Shown here piece by piece: positions 7,486 to 15,622 of a stretch of DNA of 64,000 nucleotides. The notes below the pieces were generated by a model. It made no database searches, was not told the DNA's origin, and saw only the letters and a list, made by a program, of their open reading frames with translations. The translations under genes were made by a program, and so were the position numbers. Location: positions 1,116,001 through 1,180,000 of the forward strand of contig NZ_CP029425.2 in NCBI RefSeq assembly GCF_002278135.3, in the 5' to 3' direction. Source of the DNA: Bradyrhizobium ottawaense. Its GTDB lineage: Bacteria > Pseudomonadota > Alphaproteobacteria > Rhizobiales > Xanthobacteraceae. Numbering within the stretch: position 1 is the stretch's first letter; each line of letters begins with the position of its first letter.

Positions 7486-8723
7486 GCGGCCTCTTTCAGT
7501 CGCTTCTTCGCCAGCATGGCGCGCACGAATTTGTCCCATTTCGCCATGCCAGCGCGTTTCTCGATCATATAGTGCCAGCGGTCGTAGTGCTTGGAGCTGA
7601 CATCCTGTAGCGCGTGGTTCTGGAGGCGATCGCGGATTTCCTTCGACACGCCTGCCTTGCCGGCGAGCGTCTTGAACGTGCGCCGGAGATCGCGGTTTGT
7701 CGCATATGGAATCACGCCGCGATCTCGCTGCCGCCAAACAAAGCTATAAAGAGTGCCGTGGCTGACAGGCTTCGAGGGGTCCTTGGCGGAGGGGAAGAAC
7801 CAGCCATACTCGTTCGGCTTGATCTTTTCGATCAGCTCGGCGGCAAGCAATGGCACTGGGACAGCGTGCGGCTGGAGGTTCTTGGTCTTCGACCAGTCGA
7901 TGATTCGCTCACTGGCGTCCCATTGATTGACATGAAACCGCGCGATCTCCTCGACGCGCTGCCCTGTCAGCATGATGAGTTGCACCGCGCGGGGATAGGA
8001 GGGGTGGACCGGCGTGTCGGGGCTCTCCAGCCAGCGATAGAGTTGCACAAACTCGTCTTCGTCAAGCCAGCGCGTGCCCTGGATCTTAGGCTCGGTAGGA
8101 ATGCCGGTTGCCGGATTGAAAGGGAGTCGAAAGCGTCTGGAAGACTGCTGCCGATAGTCGTTGTCAGACTTCATGCCCCAGCTAAAGGCGGCATGGAGAT
8201 AGGAGCGCACATGGTCGGCCATTGATTTGGCACCGCGCTCGTAGATCGGGCGGATCAGCTCGATGATTTCCTCGGCCTCGATCTCGCGAGCGAGGCGGTT
8301 GCGTCCGAGCGTGTCGGCGATCTTGTTAAGGCCTTTTTCCGTTTCCTTCCAGGACGGCTTGCTCGCATCCTTGAGCGCGGCGACATAGCCTTCGAACAGA
8401 TCAGCGACGGTGCCGGGGCGCGTGTCGGTAGCGATCTTGATGCTGCGACCCTTCTGGATGACGTCGGCGAAGTCGCGTTTGAATATTTCGCGTGCCTGGG
8501 CGAGCGATATGGAGGGATAAGCCCCGAGCTTCTTCTTGGTCCGCTTCCCATCGCGCCATTGCTGCGCCATCCAGTCGGCGGTGACGCGCTTCGGCATGGG
8601 CTTGAGGACAAGCACGAGGCGGCCGGTGCCGCGCCCTTCACCGTCGGCGAGATTTTCCTGTTTCTGACTTAGCTCCACCCGCTTCAACGCATGTCGGATC
8701 GCGGTGTCGGTCAGGCTTGGCAT
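7482..8723 (-). CDS. P4-type tyrosine integrase
   Basis: A 413-residue site-specific recombinase. Residues about 10-95 form the arm-binding DUF4102-like domain, 105-200 the core-binding domain and 215-400 the catalytic domain. Candidate catalytic residues are R256 (LTGQRVEEIA), R347 in RDLRRTF (Arg instead of the more usual His at the first position), H370 and nucleophile Y380 in KHYDR. I chose ATG 8723 because AGGAGG lies just ahead of it. It lies next to the disrupted radC and reads away from it, as expected for the integrase that brought the island in. Its stop overlaps the next gene, so cargo expression is tied to integrase transcription. Confidence 0.9.
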   Translation of the reverse strand: MPSLTDTAIRHALKRVELSQKQENLADGEGRGTGRLVLVLKPMPKRVTADWMAQQWRDGKRTKKKLGAYPSISLAQAREIFKRDFADVIQKGRSIKIATDTRPGTVADLFEGYVAALKDASKPSWKETEKGLNKIADTLGRNRLAREIEAEEIIELIRPIYERGAKSMADHVRSYLHAAFSWGMKSDNDYRQQSSRRFRLPFNPATGIPTEPKIQGTRWLDEDEFVQLYRWLESPDTPVHPSYPRAVQLIMLTGQRVEEIARFHVNQWDASERIIDWSKTKNLQPHAVPVPLLAAELIEKIKPNEYGWFFPSAKDPSKPVSHGTLYSFVWRQRDRGVIPYATNRDLRRTFKTLAGKAGVSKEIRDRLQNHALQDVSSKHYDRWHYMIEKRAGMAKWDKFVRAMLAKKRLKEAA

Positions 8724-8730
8724 GGCGTTT

Positions 8731-8736
8731 CCTCCT
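8731..8736 (-). promoter_or_regulatory. Ribosome-binding site of the integrase
   Basis: AGGAGG on the minus strand stands seven bases before ATG 8723. The same frame is open for 42 further codons upstream, so this site decides the start. Confidence 0.7.
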
Positions 8737-8880
8737 GTGCCGCAACTGGGATCGGTCGAGGAGAAACGGGGATCGTTTGCTGGGATCGGAAAGCCGCTTT
8801 CAACCCCTCTTACCGCTCCCAATTTGCCATAGCCGCCCCCTGTGTGCAATGAAGAAAAAATCGGATATATCGTTGATGAT

Positions 8881-9492
8881 TCATCGGTATTGAACGTGAT
8901 CCAACGTGATCATAGGGTGGGTAGTGGGGTGGTTGTGCACGAGGATCAAGGCGGTCGCCGATAATTCCAGCGCGCGCTTGATCACTTCGCGCGGATAGAC
9001 CGGGGTGTGGTCCACGGTGCCGGTCTGCTGCACCTCGTCGGCGATGAGCTGGTTGCGCTTGTCGAGAAACAGCAGGCGAAACTGCTCCCTGTCGGCAAAA
9101 GCCATGCTGGAGCGGCAATAATCGATCACCTCGTTCCAGGACGACAGCGCGTTGCGGCTGTTGACCTCGCCCTTGGTCACGCGGCTCGCGGCGGCCGCAA
9201 TCAGCTTGAGCTGGTTGATCGCGGCCTCGCCGATGCCGTCAACCTCGCGCAAGCGCGCCACCGGCGCGTGCACGACCTCGGCGAACGAGCCGAAGGACTT
9301 GATCAGCGCCTTGGCCAGAGGTTTCGTGTCGCGTCGCGGCAGTGCCGGAAACAGCGCCATCTCCAGGAGTTCGTAGTCGCTCAGCGCATCCGCGCCGGCA
9401 TTGTAGAAACGCTCGCGCAGCCGCTCGCGATGGCCGTGATAATGCGGCGCGTCTTCAAGCTTGCTCTTGTCGTGGTCCGGCTTGGCGGGCAT
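8881..9492 (-). CDS. radC: RadC-like JAB-domain protein, C-terminally truncated by the island
   Basis: The 203-residue product starts normally ([11 protein letters not shown]). It has the helix-hairpin-helix region ([17 protein letters not shown]) and the start of the MPN/JAB metalloprotease fold. The metal motif of the family is HNHPSGDP followed by Ser and Asp ligands. Here H186-N-H188-P189 is kept, and the last 14 residues ([14 protein letters not shown]) match no RadC. About 45-50 residues of the normal C-terminus, including the Asp ligand, are lost. It lies 93 bases downstream of map on the same strand. The truncated product probably cannot bind metal as the intact family does; RadC is in any case dispensable in many bacteria. 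Confidence 0.85.
   Translation of the reverse strand: MPAKPDHDKSKLEDAPHYHGHRERLRERFYNAGADALSDYELLEMALFPALPRRDTKPLAKALIKSFGSFAEVVHAPVARLREVDGIGEAAINQLKLIAAAASRVTKGEVNSRNALSSWNEVIDYCRSSMAFADREQFRLLFLDKRNQLIADEVQQTGTVDHTPVYPREVIKRALELSATALILVHNHPTTHPMITLDHVQYR
8893..8935. other. Island-radC junction with tandem 10-base repeats
   Basis: The sequence AACGTGATC occurs twice in tandem (8893-8901 and 8903-8911, period 10) just inside the point where radC diverges from its family. The radC side reads HNHP-coding sequence to about 8926. Short direct repeats beside a junction are typical recombinase arm or core sites. The true crossover core can only be fixed by comparing the other island end, which is outside the window. 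Confidence 0.45.
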
Positions 9493-9585
9493 CGGCCGCC
9501 AGCATCGCCGGGGACCTCCGTTTTTGCAACCGTCAATTGCGACGGCGCCCGTTCGGTAATTGCCCAGCAGGCACGTCCCGAAAGC

Positions 9586-10404
9586 TCACCCGATCTGCTT
9601 CTCGCCGTGCCGCTCCGACAGCGTGAAGATCTCGACGCCATCAGCGGTGACGCCGACGGAGTGCTCGAACTGTGCCGACAGCGAGCGGTCGCGGGTGACG
9701 GCAGTCCAGCCGTCGGACAGGATCTTCACATGCGGCTTGCCGAGATTGATCATCGGCTCGATGGTGAAGAACATGCCAGGCTTGAGCTGCACGCCTTCGC
9801 CGGGCCGGCCGATATGAATGATGTTCGGCTCGTCGTGGAACATGCGGCCCAGACCGTGGCCGCAGAAATCGCGCACCACGCTCATGCCCTGCGGCTCGAC
9901 GAAGCTCTGGATGGCGTAGCCGATGTCGCCGGTGGTGGCGCCGGGCTTCACGGCGGCGATGCCGCGCATCATCGCTTCATAGGTTACCTCGATCAGCCGC
10001 TCGGCCTTGCGGGCGATCGGGCCGACCGCATACATCCGGCTGGAATCGCCATACCAGCCGTCGACGATGAAGGTGACGTCGATGTTGACGATGTCGCCTT
10101 CCTTCAGCGGACGGTCGCCGGGCATGCCGTGGCAGACCACGTGGTTGAGCGAGGTGCAGGTCGAGTAGCGATAGCCGCGATACATCAGCGTCGCCGGATA
10201 GGCATTGTTGCTGAAGGCGAAGTCGCGGACGAATTCGTCGATGCGCTCGGTCGGCACGCCGGGCCCGACGATGTCGGTGAGCTCGTCGAGGCACTTCGCC
10301 ACCAGCGCGCCCGCCTTGCGCATGCCGGCAAAGGCGCTCGGCCCATGCAGCTTGATCTGTCCGGTCTTGCGCAGGGAGGTATCGGAGGCTTCGACGTAGC
10401 TCAT
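9586..10404 (-). CDS. map: Methionine aminopeptidase type I
   Basis: This 272-residue cytosolic enzyme removes the initiator methionine from nascent proteins. The five metal ligands of the family are present: D109 (NIDVTF), D120 (GDSSRM), H183 (CGHGLG), E216 (TIEPM) and E247 (FEHSV). The length fits type I enzymes with a short N-terminal extension. I chose ATG 10404 (MSYVEASDTS); the frame is open 29 codons further but that part has no family look. No strong ribosome-binding site is visible. radC follows on the same strand. Confidence 0.95.
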   Translation of the reverse strand: MSYVEASDTSLRKTGQIKLHGPSAFAGMRKAGALVAKCLDELTDIVGPGVPTERIDEFVRDFAFSNNAYPATLMYRGYRYSTCTSLNHVVCHGMPGDRPLKEGDIVNIDVTFIVDGWYGDSSRMYAVGPIARKAERLIEVTYEAMMRGIAAVKPGATTGDIGYAIQSFVEPQGMSVVRDFCGHGLGRMFHDEPNIIHIGRPGEGVQLKPGMFFTIEPMINLGKPHVKILSDGWTAVTRDRSLSAQFEHSVGVTADGVEIFTLSERHGEKQIG

Positions 10405-10589
10405 GCGGGCGCAATCTTCTGAGGTGGGCTCGATATCGGCGGAAAGTCTTGATTTCAGGCCCCAATTTAATGATTGCGGGCCTTCGTGCAAGCCAAGGGA
10501 GCGCGTTTTCGAGCGACGTGGCTACCGGTTCGTGTGAAGAAAACGCGTCAAAACAAGGATCTTGCCGCCTCTTGCGCCCGAAAGCGGGC

Positions 10590-11906
10590 CTAATTCGGGA
10601 CTTCTACGGTGGTTTCCACCGGCAGCGCGCCGCCGCGGACGCGGATTTCGCGGACGGGGTAGGGAACCCGGATGCCCTCGCGCTTGAAAGCGTCCCACAG
10701 TGCCAGCATCACGTCGCTCTTGACGTTGTCCATGCCGTCGGGGTCCGCAATCCAGAAGGTCAGCGAGAATTTCATCCCGGCTTCCGCGAACTCGGTCAGG
10801 ATGGAGTTCGGCGGCTTGCCCTTGGTCGCGCGCGGATGGGCCGCGGCGGTCTCGGCGGCGAGCTTGGTGACCAGGCGGGGGTCGGCGTCGTAATTGGTCC
10901 CGAAGGCGATCTTCACCAGCGTGTTCTTGTCGGTATAGGTCCAGTTGACGACCTTCTGCGTCACCAGATCCTCGTTCGGCACCAGGAACTCGCGGCCGTC
11001 ACCGGCGGCGACGGAAATATAACGCGTCTTCATCGCGCTGATGCGGCCGGTATTGTCGCCGATGGTGACGAGATCGCCGGGCTTCACCGACTTGTCGGCG
11101 AGCAGGATGATGCCCGAGATGAAGTTGGCCACGATCTTCTGCAGGCCGATACCGATGCCGACGCCGACCGCGCCGGAGAACACCGCGAGCGCCGACAGGT
11201 CGATGCCGACCGCGCCGAGCGCAATGACGATTGCGATGGCAAGAAGCCCGATGCGGATGATCTTGACCAGCAGCACCTGCACCGACGGCGTCAGGTCGGT
11301 GGTTGCGTTGATCCGGCTCTCGGCAAAATTGCTCGCGATGTTGGTGAGCCACAGCGCGATCAGCAGGAGCGCGCCGGCCTTGAGGACCAGCAGCGGGGTC
11401 AGCCTGAGACCACCGAGCACGATCGCGTAGGAATCGAGCAGGTCGACCGTCGTATCGAGCTGGCCGAGGATCGAGAGCGCGGCGAGAAGCCACGCCGTGA
11501 TCGACACCAGGCGGACGATGAAGGCATTGCGCAGCACCGAGGTCACCAGCCGGATCACGAGCCAGGCGAAGCCCAGCTTGGCGGCGACCATCAGCAGATA
11601 GGAGCGGCTCGGCCAGGTCGCGTGGTACATCACCACACGCGAGATGATCACGAGCAAAGTGAACACCGCCGTCGAGGCGCTGGAGAGCATCACCCGGGCG
11701 AAGTGCCGGAGCGGCAGCGGCCAGCGCATCGTCAGCGCGGTCATGTCGACCCGGTTGCGGATCGCGGTCTCCGCGGCATAGGCGATACCGGCTGCGGCCA
11801 GGATGAGGCCGAATTGCAGGTAGAACCAGGGCGAGGAGATTTCCGCCCCGACGCTGCGCGCGGTGGTCTGCACGAACTCCATGAAGTCCTTGAGGTCCAT
11901 GTCCAT
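10590..11906 (-). CDS. MscS-family mechanosensitive channel
   Basis: A 438-residue inner-membrane protein with about six hydrophobic segments before the MscS core. The pore-lining helix is the Gly/Ala-rich run SGAVGVGIGIGLQKIVANFI, followed by the beta domain (VKPGDLVTIG, GREFLVPNEDL) and an alpha/beta C-terminus. Such channels open under membrane tension to release solutes on osmotic downshock. It is larger than E. coli MscS (286 residues) because of extra N-terminal helices. Start is ATG 11906 or the ATG two codons later; neither has a good ribosome-binding site. It is divergent from the K+/H+ antiporter gene, so two osmotic/ion genes share an upstream region. Confidence 0.85.
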   Translation of the reverse strand: MDMDLKDFMEFVQTTARSVGAEISSPWFYLQFGLILAAAGIAYAAETAIRNRVDMTALTMRWPLPLRHFARVMLSSASTAVFTLLVIISRVVMYHATWPSRSYLLMVAAKLGFAWLVIRLVTSVLRNAFIVRLVSITAWLLAALSILGQLDTTVDLLDSYAIVLGGLRLTPLLVLKAGALLLIALWLTNIASNFAESRINATTDLTPSVQVLLVKIIRIGLLAIAIVIALGAVGIDLSALAVFSGAVGVGIGIGLQKIVANFISGIILLADKSVKPGDLVTIGDNTGRISAMKTRYISVAAGDGREFLVPNEDLVTQKVVNWTYTDKNTLVKIAFGTNYDADPRLVTKLAAETAAAHPRATKGKPPNSILTEFAEAGMKFSLTFWIADPDGMDNVKSDVMLALWDAFKREGIRVPYPVREIRVRGGALPVETTVEVPN

Positions 11907-12112
11907 CGGTCTCGTCGGCAAGCGGGGAGGAATTGATTCGAGGGAGCCGCAGAATCCCACAAAGGGCGCGGCCGGGCCATCGATACACCGGCATGTGATG
12001 GGCGTTAAGGCCGTAAAATGCGGGCAGATTGCCGCGAGCGGGAGAAATGGGTTGGCGTGCCAGGGCCGCGACGATATGGATGCCCTTCCAGCTGTTTTGA
12101 ACCGGAAGGTGG

Positions 12113-13906
12113 ATGGCCTCTCTCGACTCCGTCAGCATCGCCATATTGCTCGGCTCCGTCCTCGTGATGGCCGGTATCCTGTCGAGCCTGCTTGCGCTGC
12201 GCTTCGGAGCGCCCTTGCTGCTCGTCTTCCTTGTGATCGGCATGCTCGCGGGCGATTCCGGCCCCGGCCGGCTCCAGTTCGACGACGTCCGCACCACCTA
12301 TCTGGTCGGCTCTGTGGCGCTGGCCCTGATCCTGTTCGACGGTGGCCTGCGGACGCGCTTTGCCAGCATCCGTACCGTGCTCGCGCCGTCCGTGGTACTC
12401 GCGACCGTCGGCGTGCTCCTGACCGCGCTGATTACGGCGCCGTTCGCTAAATACGCGCTCGACCTCAACTGGACGGAGTCGCTGCTGGTCGGCGCCGTGG
12501 TCGCCTCGACCGACGCCGCCGCCGTCTTCCTGCTGGTGCACACCCAGGGCCTGCGTCTGCGCCCGCGCGTCGGCGCGACGCTGGAGGCCGAATCCGGCAC
12601 CAACGACCCTTTCGCGATCTTCCTCACCTTGATGCTGGTCGAATACATCTCGCTGGGATCGAGCTCCGCAAGCCACGTGGCGATGGAGTTCATCCAGGAG
12701 GCGGTGCTGGGCGCCCTGGTCGGCGTCTTCGGCGGACGGCTCGTCGTCATCGCGCTCAACAAGGTCGCGCTGCCGCAGGGCCTGCACGCGCCGTTCGTGA
12801 CCACGGCTGCGCTCGTGATCTTCGGCGGCTCGCAGATCATGCACGCCTCCGGCTTCCTCGCGGTCTATCTGGCCGGCATCATCATCGGCAACCGGCCGAC
12901 CCGCGCGCACAATTCGGTAGTGGCTTTCCTCGATGCGGCGACCTGGCTGGCGCAGATCGTGATGTTCGTGCTGCTCGGCCTCCTGGTCTCGCCGAGCCGG
13001 TTAGGGGCCAGCGTGCTGCCGGCGGTCGGGGTCGCCTTCGTGCTGATGCTGGTGGCGCGGCCGATCGCGGTATTCGTGTGCCTGGCGCCGTTCCGCTTCA
13101 ACTGGCGCGAAAAGATCTTCATCGCCTGGACCGGCCTGCGCGGTGCCGTCGCGATCTTCCTGGCCTCGATCCCGATGCTGGTCGGCCTGTCCAAGGCCTA
13201 TCTCTATTTCGACGTCGCCTTCGTCGTCGTCATCATCTCGCTGTTGCTGCAAGGCTGGACGTTGGCACCCGCCGCGCGCAAGCTGCATGTCGCTCTGCCG
13301 CGCGCCGAGCGCGGTCCGCGCCGTGTCGAGCTGGATCTGCCCGGGCAGCTCGAGCAGCAGCTGGTCGGCTATCCGGTGCGGCCCAAGAGCCTGTATTTCC
13401 GCCGCGGCCTGATCCCGTCCTGGTCCAAGCCGACGCTGGTGATCCGCAACGAGAACATTTTGACACCGACGGAAGCCGACCCGATCGCGCCCGGCGACTA
13501 CATCTATTTGCTGGCGCCGCCGGAAAAGGCCGAGTCGCTCGACCGCTTCTTCGTCGACATGCAGCCGGGCTCGGCGCCCGATCCGCATCTGCTCGGCGAC
13601 TTCATGGTCTCAGGCGAGCACACATTGGCCGAACTCGCCGAGATCTACGGCGTCAAGGTCGGCGAGGACGAGGGCAAGCTGACGCTGGCCGATTATTTCG
13701 ACGTCCATCTCGACCGCGCCCCGAAAGAGGGCGCCGAGCTGCCGCTCGACGAGATCGTTCTGGTCGCGCGCAGCATCTCCGGCGGCCGCGTCAATGTCGT
13801 CGGCCTGCGCCTGCCGGAGGAAGACGAGACGCCACCGCCGCTGACGCGCGCACAGGCGCTGCGAAAGAAGCTCGCGGAGGTATGGACGTCGGTGGCGGGG
13901 GTCTAA
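12113..13906 (+). CDS. nhaP2: K+/H+ antiporter, NhaP2/CvrA type
   Basis: A 597-residue CPA1 antiporter. The first 390 residues hold about 12 membrane segments, including the substrate-site region VGAVVASTDAAAVF and the ESGTNDPFAIF motif that are hallmarks of the NhaP2/CvrA group. Residues about 410-490 form a TrkA-C-like (RCK_C) regulatory domain (LVIRNENILTPTEADPIAPGD), followed by a CorC-like tail. The ATG at 12113 follows GGAAGG. The family exchanges cytoplasmic K+ for protons, protecting against osmotic and alkaline stress. It shares the 206-base upstream region with the MscS-like gene. Confidence 0.9.
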   Translation: MASLDSVSIAILLGSVLVMAGILSSLLALRFGAPLLLVFLVIGMLAGDSGPGRLQFDDVRTTYLVGSVALALILFDGGLRTRFASIRTVLAPSVVLATVGVLLTALITAPFAKYALDLNWTESLLVGAVVASTDAAAVFLLVHTQGLRLRPRVGATLEAESGTNDPFAIFLTLMLVEYISLGSSSASHVAMEFIQEAVLGALVGVFGGRLVVIALNKVALPQGLHAPFVTTAALVIFGGSQIMHASGFLAVYLAGIIIGNRPTRAHNSVVAFLDAATWLAQIVMFVLLGLLVSPSRLGASVLPAVGVAFVLMLVARPIAVFVCLAPFRFNWREKIFIAWTGLRGAVAIFLASIPMLVGLSKAYLYFDVAFVVVIISLLLQGWTLAPAARKLHVALPRAERGPRRVELDLPGQLEQQLVGYPVRPKSLYFRRGLIPSWSKPTLVIRNENILTPTEADPIAPGDYIYLLAPPEKAESLDRFFVDMQPGSAPDPHLLGDFMVSGEHTLAELAEIYGVKVGEDEGKLTLADYFDVHLDRAPKEGAELPLDEIVLVARSISGGRVNVVGLRLPEEDETPPPLTRAQALRKKLAEVWTSVAGV

Positions 13907-13940
13907 GCGAGCTGCCGGCGGATCAACAATCTCCCGTGTC

Positions 13941-13955
13941 GTCCCGGCGAACGCC
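13941..13955. repeat. Left half of the palindromic element split by the IS
   Basis: GTCCCGGCGAACGCC here pairs with GGCGTTCGCCGGGAC at 15444-15458. Joining the halves through one CTAG gives a perfect 34-base palindrome. It belongs to the same family as the intact palindrome at 15553-15572. Confidence 0.6.
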
Positions 13956-15443
13956 CTAGGGCATGCACATATCTGGTGCGGCGGATTGACTCGGGTTCGC
14001 CCTGGGGGTTCCAGAATCGGAGATCTATGTGATTCCTATTGCGGCACTCCATGGTTTGGACGGGGGTGCTGCGATGTTGTCACGGATTGACTGGACGCTG
14101 GGCCGGTTCGGGGATCGTCGTCTCGATAAAGGGGGGCGGCGCTCGCTGAACGCATGGTTGCGGGCAAAACTGTCTGCCTTCGGCAGCTCTCCAGGGGGAA
14201 CCGCGCGCTGGAAGTGCGGTTCAACCGCTTTCTTGGCCATGACAAGGTGACGGTGGATCGGATCATCGAAAGCTGGAGCAATAGCACGGGCCCTGCCGTG
14301 GAAGGCCGCCACGTGCTGGCCATCCAGGACACCAGCGAGATCCACTTCAACACCACGCCGCAACGCCGGCGCGGGCTCGGAGAAATCGGCAAAGGCAATA
14401 ACCACGGCGTGCTGCTGCACCCGCTGCTGGCTGTGGACGCCGACGACGGCAGCTGTCTTGGGCTTTTGAGCGGGCAGATATGGACGCGCGCAGGTCGCCG
14501 CACGACCTCGCATGATGATCGGGAATTATCGGACAAGGAATCGCAACGCTGGATATCGACTGCCGTGGCGGCAAGGCCGCTGCTCACCAAGGCCGCGGCG
14601 GTGACGGTGCTGGGTGACCGCGAGAGCGATATTTTTGCCCTTTATGCCAGCTCGGCCAAGCAACATTTCCACGTCATCGCGCGCAGCATGCATGATCGCA
14701 AGCTTGCCGACCGCAGCAGCCTGTATGAGGCCAGCGATGCCATGGCCGCGGTGGACCAGCGTATGATCCAACTGCCTGCGCGCGCCGCGCGGCCGGCTCG
14801 CCTGGCCCACCTCGAACTTCGCTTTGGCGCAATCGAGCTCGCCCGCCCGCAGAATAAGTTCTTGCACCATCTGCCGAAAAGCTTGCCGCTGGCGGTGGTC
14901 GATGTGCGCGAGATTAACGCCGAAACCGGCATAGAGCCGCTGCACTGGCGGCTTCTCACCTCTCACGAGGTCACCAGCATCGAGGACGCCTGGCGCATCG
15001 TCCAATGGTACAAGCAGCGCTGGATCATCGAGCAGTTCTTCCGCATCCTGAAGACACAAGGCCTCAAGCTCGAAGACAGTCAGATCGGATCCGCCGATCG
15101 GCTTCTCAAGCTGGTTGCGATCGCCGCCAAGGCGGCCGTCATCACCATCCAGCTTCTGCAGGCCCGCAATGGTGGTCGCCAGCCCATTCTCGCGGCCTTC
15201 GACAACGGCCAAATTGGCGCGCTCACAGCCCTCAACCGGCAACTCGAAGCCGCGAGCAAGCGACTAAAGAACCCACATCCGCCCGATAGTCTCGCTTGGG
15301 CCGCCTGGATCATCGGCCGTCTCGGCGGGTGGGATGGCTACCCATCGTCCAAGCCGCCGGGCCCGATCACCTTCAAAAACGGCCTCGAATACTTCAACGC
15401 CGTCGCAGCAGGATGGAGCCTCAGAGATATGTGCATGCCCTAG
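13956..15443 (+). mobile_element. IS4-family insertion sequence, Tn5/IS50-like
   Basis: The element is bounded by perfect inverted repeats. The full inverted match is 34 bases (13941-13974 against 15425-15458). The inner part, starting at CTAG and reading GGCATGCACATATCT, is likely the IS end; the outer 15 bases are the two halves of a palindromic target. The only duplicated flank is CTAG (13956-13959 and 15440-15443), so a 4-base target duplication is possible, though CTAG could instead belong to the ends. The single gene inside encodes a Tn5-like transposase. The exact ends are uncertain by a few bases because the target itself is symmetric. Confidence 0.75.
14074..15443 (+). CDS. IS4-family transposase, split by a -1 frameshift
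   Basis: The N-terminus (MLSRIDWTLGRFGDRRLDKGG, from 14074) is in one frame. The rest, from AALAERMVAG at about 14136, is in the -1 frame and runs to 15443. The switch falls in a run of six G (14131-14136). The DDE residues are present: Asp in IQDTSEIHF, Asp in LGDRESDIF, and Glu in the YREK motif (YKQRWIIEQFFRILK). The C-terminal WIIGRLGGWDGY block matches the Tn5 transposase. The product is either made by slippage at the G run or is dead through a single-base change. The downstream frame alone has an ATG at 14154 (429 residues). The stop codon TAG is part of the terminal CTAG. Confidence 0.7.
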
Positions 15444-15572
15444 GGCGTTCGCCGGGACCCATAACCACAGGGAGGAATTTGGCGAAGGCTCGCAGTTACT
15501 CTTTCTTCGCCGGTATTTGCACCACAATCCTTCGGCAGATCACGCGGTATGGGTCCCGGCGTTCGCCGGGAC
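15444..15572. repeat. Palindromic intergenic repeat downstream of the IS
   Basis: The half-palindrome at 15444-15458 is followed by CCATAACCACAGG. The perfect 20-base palindrome GTCCCGGCGTTCGCCGGGAC lies at 15553-15572. This is one of the dispersed hairpin-forming repeats of the window. The gap from the IS to modC (to 15622) holds nothing else. Confidence 0.6.
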
Positions 15573-15622
15573 GACACGGTGGGTGTTGCGCCAGCGCAGC
15601 CCAAACAAGCGCTGCATGCCCC

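Larger units (their letters stand above)
1..8935. mobile_element. Integrative island inserted in radC, inner end only
   Basis: This segment runs from the window edge to the point where radC loses its normal sequence. It ends with a P4-type tyrosine integrase next to the junction, the usual layout of an integrative element. The cargo is an integrase-nuclease operon, an SMC-like ATPase operon and the start of another nuclease gene. Codon use looks more mixed at third positions than in the neighbouring housekeeping genes, which fits horizontal transfer. The far end, with the missing radC 3' part and the second attachment site, must lie before position 1. The boundary near 8925-8935 is inferred from where RadC stops matching its family. 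Confidence 0.75.

Noticed and set aside
6142..7737. A longer YhcG start 84 codons upstream
   Set aside because: The extra residues overlap the integrase gene and look like out-of-frame sequence; the ATG at 7485 overlapping the integrase stop fits better.
8723..8849. An earlier integrase start 42 codons upstream
   Set aside because: The extra part has no family look, and AGGAGG stands before ATG 8723.
13941..15458. The whole 34-base inverted repeat as the IS end
   Set aside because: The outer 15 bases match the palindromic repeat seen again at 15553-15572 and so are more likely target sequence; not fully excluded.
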